This document shows positions 1 through 5,641 of a stretch of DNA of 6,060 bases, one piece after another. The notes under the pieces are model-generated. The model made no database searches. It was not told the DNA's origin and saw nothing but the letters and a program-made list of their open reading frames with translations. The translations under genes were made by a program, and so were the position numbers. The stretch lies in NCBI GenBank assembly GCA_902373525.1, contig CABKMN010000136.1, positions 1 to 6,060 on the forward strand, given 5' to 3'. The DNA is from an uncultured Bilophila sp. Lineage in GTDB: Bacteria; Desulfobacterota; Desulfovibrionia; Desulfovibrionales; Desulfovibrionaceae. Numbering within the stretch: the first letter of the stretch is position 1; each line of letters opens with the position of its first letter.

Positions 1-57
1 CCCCCTCTCCAAACCTCTCCCCCTCCACTCCAAAGACTTTCGACCTTATCGAATCCC
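1..57 (+). repeat. Partial copy (3' arm) of dispersed C-rich gene-end repeat, copy 1
   Basis: The first 34 bases contain no G. A CCAAACC motif at 9-15 is followed by a C/T-rich spacer and then AAAGACTTTCG (32-42). Bases 29-57 match the reverse complement of 6008-6036 at 28 of 29 positions. The segment also holds the dyad TTCGA-N5-TCGAA (39-53). In the two complete copies, after gatA and selB, a G-rich/C-rich hairpin lies just upstream of the CAAAC motif, so this copy probably begins left of the window behind a plus-strand gene. Confidence 0.75.
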
Positions 58-80
58 TGATGGAAGGATTTCCCAACGCA

Positions 81-109
81 AAAGGAACGCTGATGGCGTT
101 CCTTTTTTT
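81..109. terminator. Bidirectional intrinsic terminator
   Basis: The stem GGAACGC (84-90) / GCGTTCC (96-102) has a 5-nt loop and is followed on the plus strand by seven T (103-109). AAA at 81-83 extends the stem against the T run and supplies a T tract for the minus strand. It lies 20 bp past the stop of the minus-strand prepilin gene, so it should end that transcript. It should also end any plus-strand transcript entering from the left. Confidence 0.85.
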
Positions 110-128
110 ATTTTCAAGAGATGAAAGA

Positions 129-1061
129 CTATTTATTTTGAGCTGCCTTTACTTGATTATAATAGGCCATCGCGCTCTCAAAAGATTTCTTTGTTTCGTT
201 TGTTTGAATGTTGTCATTGGAAATTTTACTTTCTGTCCATACGTTCGAAGAAAAGTCAGCGCCAAGCTGATTGTACGTTACTCCTTTCTCATTCGTTACT
301 TTTTGTACTTTCATAGTTCCAACTGTGTATGTTTTTTTAGTATTGTTATATCGCATAACGAGAACCTCTGTTCCCTCTTGAACATCTGAAACATCTGTTT
401 CAGACCAACACATGTTCTGCCCATTAGGAAAATAGCTCCAACTTTGAATATTACTCAATAAAGGATCAATACTAGCCGCAGCAAGTGCTTCTTTTACAAG
501 AGTCGTATAGTTATTTCCCTCAGGTGCAGTTGAATCTACATTTACTTCTAGCGCTTTCTTGTTTGTCTCAGTATTCTCTACGCTCAGTGCTAAAAGCAGC
601 GCAGGCGCGAAATCAAAATAGGCATGCCCGCCCATCCCATTGCCGGAAACGCTCTCCTCGCACTGCGGGAGGTACAGCTTCGCGCCGGTGTCTTCAAAAT
701 TTCCGGTTGCATCGGCGCGTTTCGCGGAGGCTGCGCTTCCGGCGATCGTAATTGTGCCGTCGGCTACCGTGAGCAGGAAATCGCCGAAACGTTCACCGCC
801 ACCCTCGGTCGCATCCGAAGTTTCGGAGAGGACCGAAACCGTCTTCGCCGCCTCGTCGCATGTTTTTCCCTGAAGAATGAGCTGGCCAAATCGAAGCTGC
901 ACGCGGGCCTGCGCTTCGGCTACGCTTGCAAGAGCGGCTTTCTTGTCCGCCTCTTCCTGCAAATCGTAATACTTCGGCACGGCCACCGCGGCAAGAATGC
1001 CGAGGATGACCAGAACCGAGATGATCTCGATGAGGGTAAAACCGGCTCTGCGCTCCGTCAT
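129..1061 (-). CDS. Type IV prepilin / pseudopilin-like protein with N-methylation motif
   Basis: A 310-residue protein with a class III signal: short basic leader MTERRAG, cleavage expected after Gly7 by prepilin peptidase, mature N-terminus FTLIE with the conserved Glu at mature position 5, and a hydrophobic helix at about residues 8-28 ending AVPKYYDL. This fits a type IV pilus major or minor pilin, or a type II secretion pseudopilin, held in the inner membrane before assembly. The reading frame is open upstream through antisense gatC, but the start at 1061 gives the canonical leader and follows GGAG with a 7-nt spacer. Cysteines lie at 68, 134 and 218; I recognise no named family in the C-terminal part. 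Codons for residues 1 to about 152 are GC-rich (about 60% GC), whereas those for the rest are AT-rich (about 37% GC) and the protein becomes Asn/Thr/Lys-rich, suggesting a replaced C-terminal half. No pilus assembly gene is visible nearby. The prepilin class is firm; the exact role is open. Confidence 0.88.
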   Translation of the reverse strand: MTERRAGFTLIEIISVLVILGILAAVAVPKYYDLQEEADKKAALASVAEAQARVQLRFGQLILQGKTCDEAAKTVSVLSETSDATEGGGERFGDFLLTVADGTITIAGSAASAKRADATGNFEDTGAKLYLPQCEESVSGNGMGGHAYFDFAPALLLALSVENTETNKKALEVNVDSTAPEGNNYTTLVKEALAAASIDPLLSNIQSWSYFPNGQNMCWSETDVSDVQEGTEVLVMRYNNTKKTYTVGTMKVQKVTNEKGVTYNQLGADFSSNVWTESKISNDNIQTNETKKSFESAMAYYNQVKAAQNK

Positions 1062-1091
1062 GTCTGCTCTCCGGAAAAACGTATTGGAACG

Positions 1092-1120
1092 ATGGTAAGG
1101 AAAAACGGTTCCGTCCACAA
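1092..1120 (-). promoter_or_regulatory. Candidate sigma70-type promoter for the prepilin gene
   Basis: Read on the minus strand, TTGTGG (1115-1120) and TACCAT (1092-1097) are separated by 17 bp. They match the consensus at 3/6 and 4/6 positions. Initiation would give a leader of about 24 nt before the start at 1061. The match is modest and rests on spacing and placement. Confidence 0.35.
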
Positions 1121-1202
1121 CAGAAAACGCCGTAACCCGGCGTCGTTCCATTGCGGCGGACGAGCCTTGACCACCCGTAACCGGCGATGGTAGTTTTTCC
1201 TT
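1097..1202. promoter_or_regulatory. Dyad spanning the divergent prepilin-gatC promoter region
   Basis: A perfect 10-bp inverted repeat, AAGGAAAAAC (1097-1106) and GTTTTTCCTT (1193-1202), encloses 86 bp. GATGGTA occurs as a direct repeat at 1091-1097 and 1186-1192. One arm falls in the spacer and -10 edge of the candidate prepilin promoter, the other on the -10 of the candidate gatC promoter. Inside lie a 6-bp hairpin (1127-1132 / 1138-1143) and two related copies of CGCCGGTTACGG (1175-1186 and 1129-1143, minus strand). This could be a paired operator or, if transcription starts farther upstream, a folded prepilin mRNA leader. Confidence 0.4.
1167..1196 (+). promoter_or_regulatory. Candidate sigma70-type promoter for gatCA
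   Basis: TTGACC (1167-1172, 5/6 match to the -35 consensus) and TAGTTT (1191-1196, 3/6 match to the -10) are 18 bp apart. The expected transcript start near 1203 would leave about 30 nt before the gatC start. The -10 overlaps the right arm of the dyad. Confidence 0.4.
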
Positions 1203-1232
1203 TTCGCAACCTCTAGCCGAAAGGTTCTCCTC

Positions 1233-1514
1233 ATGCTCACCCAGGATCGCATGGCGCACCTCGCGAGACTTGCCCGCCTCGCCCCCGAAGAAGGCACGCT
1301 CGCCAAATTCGGAGAACAGTGCGCCGACATCATTGCGTATATGGATATTCTCGCTGAAGTGGACACCAGCGCCGTCGAACCGCTGTACAGCCCCGTGGAG
1401 CACTCCACGCCCTACCGCGCCGACGAGCCGGTCCAGAAAAACATGCACGCGGACGTTCTCGCCAACGCCCCTGAAACCGACGGGCAGTTCTTCGTCGTGC
1501 CCCGCATCGTCTAG
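1233..1514 (+). CDS. gatC: Aspartyl/glutamyl-tRNA(Asn/Gln) amidotransferase subunit C
   Basis: GatC is the small clamp subunit of the GatCAB complex. This cytoplasmic enzyme turns mischarged Asp-tRNA(Asn) and/or Glu-tRNA(Gln) into the correct Asn- or Gln-tRNA, and GatC stabilises GatA against GatB. The 93-residue length is typical. Visible family traits are the N-terminal helix with HLARLARL (residues 9-16), the acidic middle segment with DTSAVEPLYSP, and a C-terminal FFVVPRIV like the usual F-x-VP-x-V/I ending. The start is preceded by AAAGG (1220-1224) with an 8-nt spacer. That site can pair through AGGTT (1222-1226) with AACCT (1208-1212), a weak possible mask. gatA follows after 14 bp, and its ribosome binding site overlaps the gatC stop codon, which suggests coupled translation. 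The adjacent gatA makes the assignment secure. Confidence 0.95.
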   Translation: MLTQDRMAHLARLARLAPEEGTLAKFGEQCADIIAYMDILAEVDTSAVEPLYSPVEHSTPYRADEPVQKNMHADVLANAPETDGQFFVVPRIV

Positions 1515-1528
1515 GAGGGCGTTGTTTC

Positions 1529-2950
1529 ATGTCCGATCTCACCCAGTCCTCCCTTGCCGAAATCCGCGCCCGCCTCGCGGGCCGTGAGGTGAGCGCCGAA
1601 GCCGTGACCCAAGCCTGCCTCGACCGCATCGCCGCGACCGAGCCGACCATCCACGCCCTGATCTCCGTGCGCGAACAGGCGCTTGAAGAAGCCCGCGCGA
1701 TGGACGCGCAGGGCCCAGACGCCTCCAAGCCCCTCTGGGGCGTGCCCGTCACCGTCAAGGACGCCATCGTCACCAAGGGCACCCGCACCACCGCCGGGTC
1801 CAAAATCCTCGGCCGGTTCACCCCGTTCTACGACGCCTTCGTGGTCGAACGCCTGAAGGAAGCCGGAGCGATCATCGTCGGCAAGAACAACATGGACGAA
1901 TTCGCCATGGGTTCGTCCACGGAAAACTCCGCCTTCGGCCCGACCCACAATCCCCGCGATCCCGAACGCATCCCCGGCGGCTCCAGCGGCGGTTCCGCCG
2001 CCAGCGTCGCCGCGAACCAGTGCTACGCCTCGCTCGGCACGGACACCGGCGGCTCCATCCGCCAGCCCGCCGCACTCTGCGGCTGCGTCGGCCTCAAGCC
2101 CACCTACGGGCGCGTGTCCCGTTACGGCGTCATCGCCTACGGCTCCTCGCTCGATCAGGTCGGCCCGCTGACCCGCACCGTCGAGGACGCCGCGCTCATG
2201 CTCTCGGTCATCGCCGGGCACGACAAGCGCGACTCCACGTCTTCGCCGCGTCCCGTGGACGACTACGCCGACCTGTCCCGCACCGATCTCAAGGGCGTGC
2301 GCCTCGGCGTGCCCCGCGAGTTCATGGCCGAAGGCCTCGACGGCCCGGTCGCCAAGGCGTGCCGGGACGCCCTCGACCGCGCCCGCGACCTCGGCGCGAC
2401 CATCGTGGACGTCTCCCTGCCCCACGCCACCCGCCACGCCATCGCGGCCTACTACATCGTGGCGATGGCCGAAGCCAGCTCGAACCTTTCCCGCTTCGAC
2501 GGCGTCCGCTACGGCTACCGCGCCGCCGATCCCAAGAATCTGGACGACCTCTATTGCCGTTCCCGCAGCGAAGGCTTCGGGCAGGAAGTGCAGCGCCGCA
2601 TCCTGCTCGGCACCTACGTCCTTTCCGCCGGGTACTACGACGCCTATTACAAGAAGGCCGCACAGGTCCGCCGCCTCATCCGTCAGGACTATCTGACGGC
2701 GCTCGGCTCCTGCGACGCCCTTTTCGGGCCCGTGTCCCCGGTCACCGCGTGGAAGCTCGGCTCCATCATCGACGATCCGCTGAAGATGTATCTCATGGAC
2801 ATCTACACCGTGTCCCTGAACCTCGCCGGGCTTCCCGGCCTCGCCTTCCCCGTGGGCGAAGCGGACGGCCTTCCCGTCGGCATGCAGCTCATCGGCAGGG
2901 ACTTCAACGAGGCGGGCATCCTCGGCATCGGCAACGTGTTGAGCAAGTAG
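1529..2950 (+). CDS. gatA: Aspartyl/glutamyl-tRNA(Asn/Gln) amidotransferase subunit A (amidase)
   Basis: GatA is the glutaminase subunit of GatCAB. It releases ammonia from glutamine, which is channelled to GatB to amidate mischarged tRNA-bound Asp or Glu. The protein has 473 residues and carries the amidase signature: Lys77 in GVPVTVKD, Ser152 in GGSSGGS and Ser176 in TDTGGS form the expected Lys-cisSer-Ser triad with the normal 24-residue spacing between the serines. The C-terminal GLPVGMQLIG block (about 447-456) is intact. AGGAGGG (1513-1519) lies 9 nt before the start and overlaps the gatC stop. The oddity is the end: family members normally continue past the IG-x-x-LEQ region for another ten or more residues, but here the frame stops at NVLSK. 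Reading in the -1 frame from 2941 gives EQVASKK, closer to the expected LEQ, until a repeat hairpin begins at 2962. gatB is absent from the window. Catalytic parts look functional. Confidence 0.95.
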   Translation: MSDLTQSSLAEIRARLAGREVSAEAVTQACLDRIAATEPTIHALISVREQALEEARAMDAQGPDASKPLWGVPVTVKDAIVTKGTRTTAGSKILGRFTPFYDAFVVERLKEAGAIIVGKNNMDEFAMGSSTENSAFGPTHNPRDPERIPGGSSGGSAASVAANQCYASLGTDTGGSIRQPAALCGCVGLKPTYGRVSRYGVIAYGSSLDQVGPLTRTVEDAALMLSVIAGHDKRDSTSSPRPVDDYADLSRTDLKGVRLGVPREFMAEGLDGPVAKACRDALDRARDLGATIVDVSLPHATRHAIAAYYIVAMAEASSNLSRFDGVRYGYRAADPKNLDDLYCRSRSEGFGQEVQRRILLGTYVLSAGYYDAYYKKAAQVRRLIRQDYLTALGSCDALFGPVSPVTAWKLGSIIDDPLKMYLMDIYTVSLNLAGLPGLAFPVGEADGLPVGMQLIGRDFNEAGILGIGNVLSK

Positions 2951-2961
2951 CAAGCAAGAAG

Positions 2962-3045
2962 TTGAGGAGGGGAAGGGGAACCTTTCTGGAGAAAGGTTCC
3001 CCTTCCCCTCCTCAAACTCCTCCCCTTTCCCTCCCAAGACGTTCG
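2962..3045 (+). repeat. Dispersed gene-end repeat, complete copy 2 (after gatA)
   Basis: A perfect 25-bp stem (2962-2986 with 2991-3015) has the 4-nt loop TGGA. It is followed by a C/T-rich tract and CCCAAGACGTTCG (3033-3045), the degenerate counterpart of AAAGACTTTCG in copy 1. Bases 2997-3037 contain no G. The copy after selB shares GGGGAACCTTTC, the TGGA loop and the C-rich trailer. The hairpin begins 11 bp past the gatA stop, so it probably protects or ends the gatCA transcript, although there is no T tract. Confidence 0.85.
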
Positions 3046-3278
3046 TAAACGGGGCGGGAAACGGCTGCGGGGACGCGGCTGCCTCAGCCTTGCCGAACGT
3101 TTCCCGGAAACGCCTTCTCGTATGCTTTTCAGTTGTTCCCACTTTCAGAGAACAAACGTGTCGGATATTGAATGACTTTTTCCTGTTGCTGCATGGCGTA
3201 TGTCATTTCAACGAAAAACCATTCCATGTTTACCACGCTCACGGACCATCTAAGAAAAAACACCTGACGCCCACGGGA
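3046..3278. other. Gene-free interval between gatA repeat and selB leader
   Basis: I support no gene here. The first part is GC-rich and can fold: CGGGAAACG (3055-3063) pairs with CGTTTCCCG (3098-3106), enclosing a smaller GGCT/AGCC hairpin (3077-3089). From 3121 to 3260 the GC content falls to about 40% (56 of 140), far below the flanking genes. That stretch holds a TTGTTC-N11-GAACAA dyad (3133-3155). Both reading directions are open for short distances, but no start there has a convincing ribosome binding site. Confidence 0.6.
3229..3256 (+). promoter_or_regulatory. Weak candidate promoter for selB
   Basis: TTTACC (3229-3234) and TAAGAA (3251-3256) are 16 bp apart in the AT-richer stretch, the only promoter-like place before selB. 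Both boxes match poorly (-10 3/6). The predicted transcript would include all three selB leader hairpins. Confidence 0.22.
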
Positions 3279-3335
3279 CCGCCGCAATGGGGTTTCTGGC
3301 GAAGCGCAGCTTCGGCTGAAACCCCATTGCGGCGG
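3279..3335 (+). repeat. Long perfect inverted repeat in selB leader (18-bp stem)
   Basis: CCGCCGCAATGGGGTTTC (3279-3296) pairs without mismatch with 3318-3335. A second stem, CGAAGC (3300-3305) / GCTTCG (3309-3314), sits inside. There is no T tract, so it is not an obvious intrinsic terminator. It may be a dispersed intergenic hairpin repeat or an mRNA leader structure. Confidence 0.85.
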
Positions 3336-3347
3336 CTTCGAGGGGGT

Positions 3348-3370
3348 CTGGGGGGCATCATGCCCCCCAG
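3348..3370 (+). repeat. Second selB leader hairpin (10-bp stem)
   Basis: CTGGGGGGCA (3348-3357) and TGCCCCCCAG (3361-3370) form a perfect stem with a 3-nt loop. It lies 12 bp after the 18-bp hairpin. No T tract follows. Confidence 0.8.
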
Positions 3371-3389
3371 CCCGCCGGGAGGCGCAGGT

Positions 3390-3415
3390 CCGGGCGGCAG
3401 CCCGGCCGCCGGAGG
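3390..3415 (+). promoter_or_regulatory. GC hairpin abutting the selB ribosome binding site
   Basis: GGCGGC (3393-3398) pairs with GCCGCC (3405-3410). With one bulged base, CC at 3390-3391 can also pair with GG at 3411-3412, the first two bases of the selB GGAGG site (3411-3415). An alternative fold, CCGGGC (3390-3395) / GCCCGG (3400-3405), leaves the site free. Partial masking of SelB translation is possible but inferred. Confidence 0.45.
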
Positions 3416-3420
3416 CACAC

Positions 3421-5358
3421 ATGGCTATCGTAATGGGAACGGCGGGTCACATCGACCACGGCAAAACCTCGCTGGTGCGGAAACTGACGGGGATCGACTG
3501 CGACCGCCTCGAAGAAGAGAAACGCCGGGGCATCACTATCGAACTGGGCTTCGCGTTCTGCGACCTGCCCGGCGGCGGTCGGCTCGGCATCGTGGACGTG
3601 CCCGGACACGAAAAATTCGTCAAGAACATGGTCGCGGGCGCGTCGGGCATCGACTTCGTGATGCTCGTCGTGGCCGCCGACGAAGGCGTCATGCCGCAGA
3701 CCCGGGAACACCTCGAAATCTGCTCCCTCCTCGGGATCAAACACGGCCTCGTCGCCGTGACCAAGATCGACATGGTGGACCCGGAACTGCTCGAACTCGC
3801 CATTGAGGACATTTCCGAGTTCCTGCAAGGCACCTTCCTCGAAGGCGCGCCCCTGTTCCCGGTGTCGGCCCAGACCGGCGAGGGCGTGGACAAGCTCCGA
3901 GACTACATCGTCAAACAGGAAAAGGAACTCGCGCCACGGCGCAGAACCGACCTGTTCCGCCTGCCCGTGGACCGCGTGTTTACCCTCAGGGGACACGGCA
4001 CCATCGTCACCGGCACCATGATTTCCGGCTCCGTCAAGGTCGGCGACGCGCTGGAACTGCTTCCGAAGAAACTCCCCACCCGCGCCCGCAGCCTGCAAAG
4101 CCACGGGGCCTCCGTGGAGGTTGCGGAATCAGGACACCGCACCGCCGTCAACCTGCAGGGGGTGGACGTCGCGGACGTGACGCGCGGCGACGTGCTGGCC
4201 CTGCCGGGGACGCTGTTCCCTTCGGACCGCTGGCTGGTCCGTCTGACCTGCCTTGCCTCCGCGCCCCGCGCCCTGCGCCACCGTGCGGAAGTCCACTTCC
4301 ACCACGAAGCCCGCGAAGTTGCGGCCAGGCTGTATTTCCTCGACCGCGACCGGCTGGCTCCGGGGGAATCCGCGCTGTGCGAAGTCCGGCTTGAAGAGCC
4401 GCTTGTGGGCGTCTTCGGCGACCACTGCGTCGTGCGCGCCTTCTCCCCGCTGCGGACCGTGGCGGGCGGCGTGGTGCTCGACCCGATCAGCGCGGGCCTG
4501 CGCCGCAAGGACGCCACCCCGGAACGCGTCGCCCTGCTGCTCGGCCTTGAGGACGCTTCCGACGAAGACCGTGTGCGCGCCCAGATCGAGCTTTCCCGCA
4601 ACCGGGGAGCGAACCTCGCCCAGCTTTCCGTGCTGACCAACCTTGACTCCAAACGGCTCGACAAGGTGTTGCAGACGCTTTCGGGCAAGGGGAAAATCTT
4701 CTGTTTCGACCGTGAGGAAAAGGGCTACGTCTCCGCCGAAGCGGCGGCCGATCTTTCCGAACGCTGTCTCGCCGTCGCCGAAGCCTTCCACAAGAAGGAG
4801 CCGCTCAAGCAGGGTATGGCTCGAGGCGCGCTCCTGTCCGGCGACACGGCCCGCGACGCGTGGAGCAAGGACATCCCGCCCAAGCTGGCGTTCTTCATTG
4901 TGGAGCGTCTGCTCCGTTCGGGCGCGCTCGTCTCCGAGGGCGACGTCATCCGTACGGCCACGCACACCGTTTCCCTCAAGTCCGATCAGGCGGGCCTGCG
5001 CGACGCGCTGTTCAAGGCGCACGCCGACGCCGGATTCACGCCGCCGAATCTCAAGGATGTCCTTGAGGAGCTGAACGTGGACGCCAAGTCCGCGGCTCCG
5101 GTGCTCAAGCTGCTCTGCGAGGACGGCAGCCTCGTAAAGGTCAAGGACGGCCTGTACTTCCACGGCCCGATCATTCAGGAGCTCAAGGGACGGATGCAGG
5201 CGTGGTTCGCCTCGCACGACGATCTTGACCCCGCCGGATTCAAGGAGCTGTCCGGCGGCCTCTCCCGCAAATACGTCATCCCCCTTCTCGAATACTTCGA
5301 CCGCGAGCGCGTCACCATCCGCGTAGGCGACAAGCGGCAGTTCCGAGGCAGAGGGTAG
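3421..5358 (+). CDS. selB: Selenocysteine-specific translation elongation factor SelB
   Basis: SelB is a GTPase that brings selenocysteyl-tRNA to the ribosome at UGA codons marked by a SECIS hairpin, replacing EF-Tu for this one tRNA. The 645-residue protein has the GTPase motifs in order: GHIDHGKT (9-16), switch region RGITIELGFA (36-45), DVPGHE (59-64), TKID (114-117) and SAQTGEG (149-155). EF-Tu-like beta-barrel domains follow (about 175-355, with GHGTIVTGTM at 191-200). The C-terminal 270 residues fit the winged-helix domains that bind SECIS RNA, including FHKKEPLKQGM and the closing LSRKYVIPLLEYFDRERVT. Length is slightly above the E. coli form. GGAGG (3411-3415) lies 5 nt before ATG. 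It is preceded by an unusual set of hairpins. No selA, selC or selD is in the window, and no gene here shows an in-frame UGA needing it. Its presence implies selenoproteins elsewhere in the genome. Confidence 0.97.
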   Translation: MAIVMGTAGHIDHGKTSLVRKLTGIDCDRLEEEKRRGITIELGFAFCDLPGGGRLGIVDVPGHEKFVKNMVAGASGIDFVMLVVAADEGVMPQTREHLEICSLLGIKHGLVAVTKIDMVDPELLELAIEDISEFLQGTFLEGAPLFPVSAQTGEGVDKLRDYIVKQEKELAPRRRTDLFRLPVDRVFTLRGHGTIVTGTMISGSVKVGDALELLPKKLPTRARSLQSHGASVEVAESGHRTAVNLQGVDVADVTRGDVLALPGTLFPSDRWLVRLTCLASAPRALRHRAEVHFHHEAREVAARLYFLDRDRLAPGESALCEVRLEEPLVGVFGDHCVVRAFSPLRTVAGGVVLDPISAGLRRKDATPERVALLLGLEDASDEDRVRAQIELSRNRGANLAQLSVLTNLDSKRLDKVLQTLSGKGKIFCFDREEKGYVSAEAAADLSERCLAVAEAFHKKEPLKQGMARGALLSGDTARDAWSKDIPPKLAFFIVERLLRSGALVSEGDVIRTATHTVSLKSDQAGLRDALFKAHADAGFTPPNLKDVLEELNVDAKSAAPVLKLLCEDGSLVKVKDGLYFHGPIIQELKGRMQAWFASHDDLDPAGFKELSGGLSRKYVIPLLEYFDRERVTIRVGDKRQFRGRG

Positions 5359-5363
5359 ATTAC

Positions 5364-5458
5364 GTTTGGGGAGGGGAACCTTTCTGGAGAAAGTTCTTCC
5401 CCTCCCCAAACCTGCCGGCGCGGCTCCCGTCCCCCCCCGTCCTCTTCAAAGACCTTCG
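5364..5458 (+). repeat. Dispersed gene-end repeat, complete copy 3 (after selB)
   Basis: GTTTGGGGAGGGGAA (5364-5378) pairs with 5397-5411. An inner stem, CTTTC/GAAAG (5380-5393), carries the same TGGA loop as copy 2. CCCCAAACC, a C-rich stretch with eight C (5431-5438) and TTCAAAGACCTTCG (5445-5458) follow. It starts 5 bp after the selB stop. Compared with copy 2 the stem has an internal mismatch and the trailer contains an extra GC-rich insert at about 5413-5429. Confidence 0.85.
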
Positions 5459-5472
5459 TATGGGCTGATGGC

Positions 5473-5513
5473 GGGACGGACTGCACCGAGGCCGGACCGT
5501 GGCGTCCGTCTCC
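5473..5513. other. Inverted repeat downstream of selB repeat
   Basis: GACGGAC (5475-5481) pairs with GTCCGTC (5504-5510), and GG (5473-5474) can continue with CC (5512-5513) past one bulged base. The 22-nt interior is GC-rich. I assign no function. Confidence 0.45.
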
Positions 5514-5524
5514 CGGCGGCTTGA

Positions 5525-5543
5525 AGAGAGAGAGAGAGAGAGA
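5525..5543. repeat. AG dinucleotide microsatellite, (AG)9A
   Basis: Nine uninterrupted AG units plus a final A. Its right end, GAGAGAC (5538-5544), can pair with GTCTCTC (5555-5561). The tract is intergenic and outside any reading frame, so unit changes would not alter a protein. Confidence 0.9.
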
Positions 5544-5571
5544 CGTTAAGGACTGTCTCTCCAAAACGATC

Positions 5572-5601
5572 AAAGCCGCCCGAAGACTCGGACGGCTTTT
5601 T
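5572..5601. terminator. Bidirectional intrinsic terminator between selB and the ABM gene
   Basis: AAAGCCG (5572-5578) pairs with CGGCTTT (5593-5599). One C/A mismatch separates this from an inner CCGA/TCGG stem with a 4-nt loop. Five T (5597-5601) follow on the plus strand. The minus strand has a shorter T tract. The convergent genes make a shared terminator plausible, and it is stronger for selB. Confidence 0.85.
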
Positions 5602-5641
5602 GTTCGGTGCGGAAAAAATACTGTATCGGTGGAAGGAAACT

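Noticed and set aside
1148..1159. 12-base match CCATTGCGGCGG shared with the selB leader hairpin (3324-3335)
   Set aside because: One or two 12-base matches are expected by chance in a GC-rich 6-kb window, and the neighbouring sequence does not align.
1062..1202. Cyclic-di-GMP (GEMM) riboswitch in the prepilin leader
   Set aside because: Pilin genes often have one and GGGTTAC-like loops occur here, but the GEMM core (GGGCAAACC-type joint, GNRA loop and receptor) is not found.
1200..1230. Sigma54 promoter for the prepilin (GG...GC on the minus strand)
   Set aside because: The nearest GG and GC are 9 bp apart, not the required 10, and the flanking bases match poorly.
1062..1448. Upstream extension of the prepilin frame to a 439-residue protein
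   Set aside because: The added part is antisense to gatC, and it would bury the canonical MTERRAG-FTLIE leader; the start at 1061 has its own ribosome binding site.
2020..3048. 342-codon plus-strand frame inside gatA
   Set aside because: Arg/Pro/His-rich out-of-frame shadow. Only its last few codons matter, as the possible -1 frame ending of gatA.
1511..3142. 543-codon open frame on the minus strand across gatA
   Set aside because: Gly/Ala/Val/Asp-rich composition typical of the antisense shadow of a high-GC gene; gatA on the plus strand has clear catalytic motifs.
3133..3155. LexA or other named operator at TTGTTC-N11-GAACAA
   Set aside because: The spacing fits no operator I know with confidence; kept only as a dyad.
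3090..3806. 238-codon plus-strand frame running into selB
   Set aside because: Starts at TTG without a good binding site, reads through hairpin repeats, then becomes an Arg-rich shadow of selB.
4129..5409. 426-codon minus-strand frame across selB
   Set aside because: Shadow of selB; no recognisable domain and no ribosome binding site.
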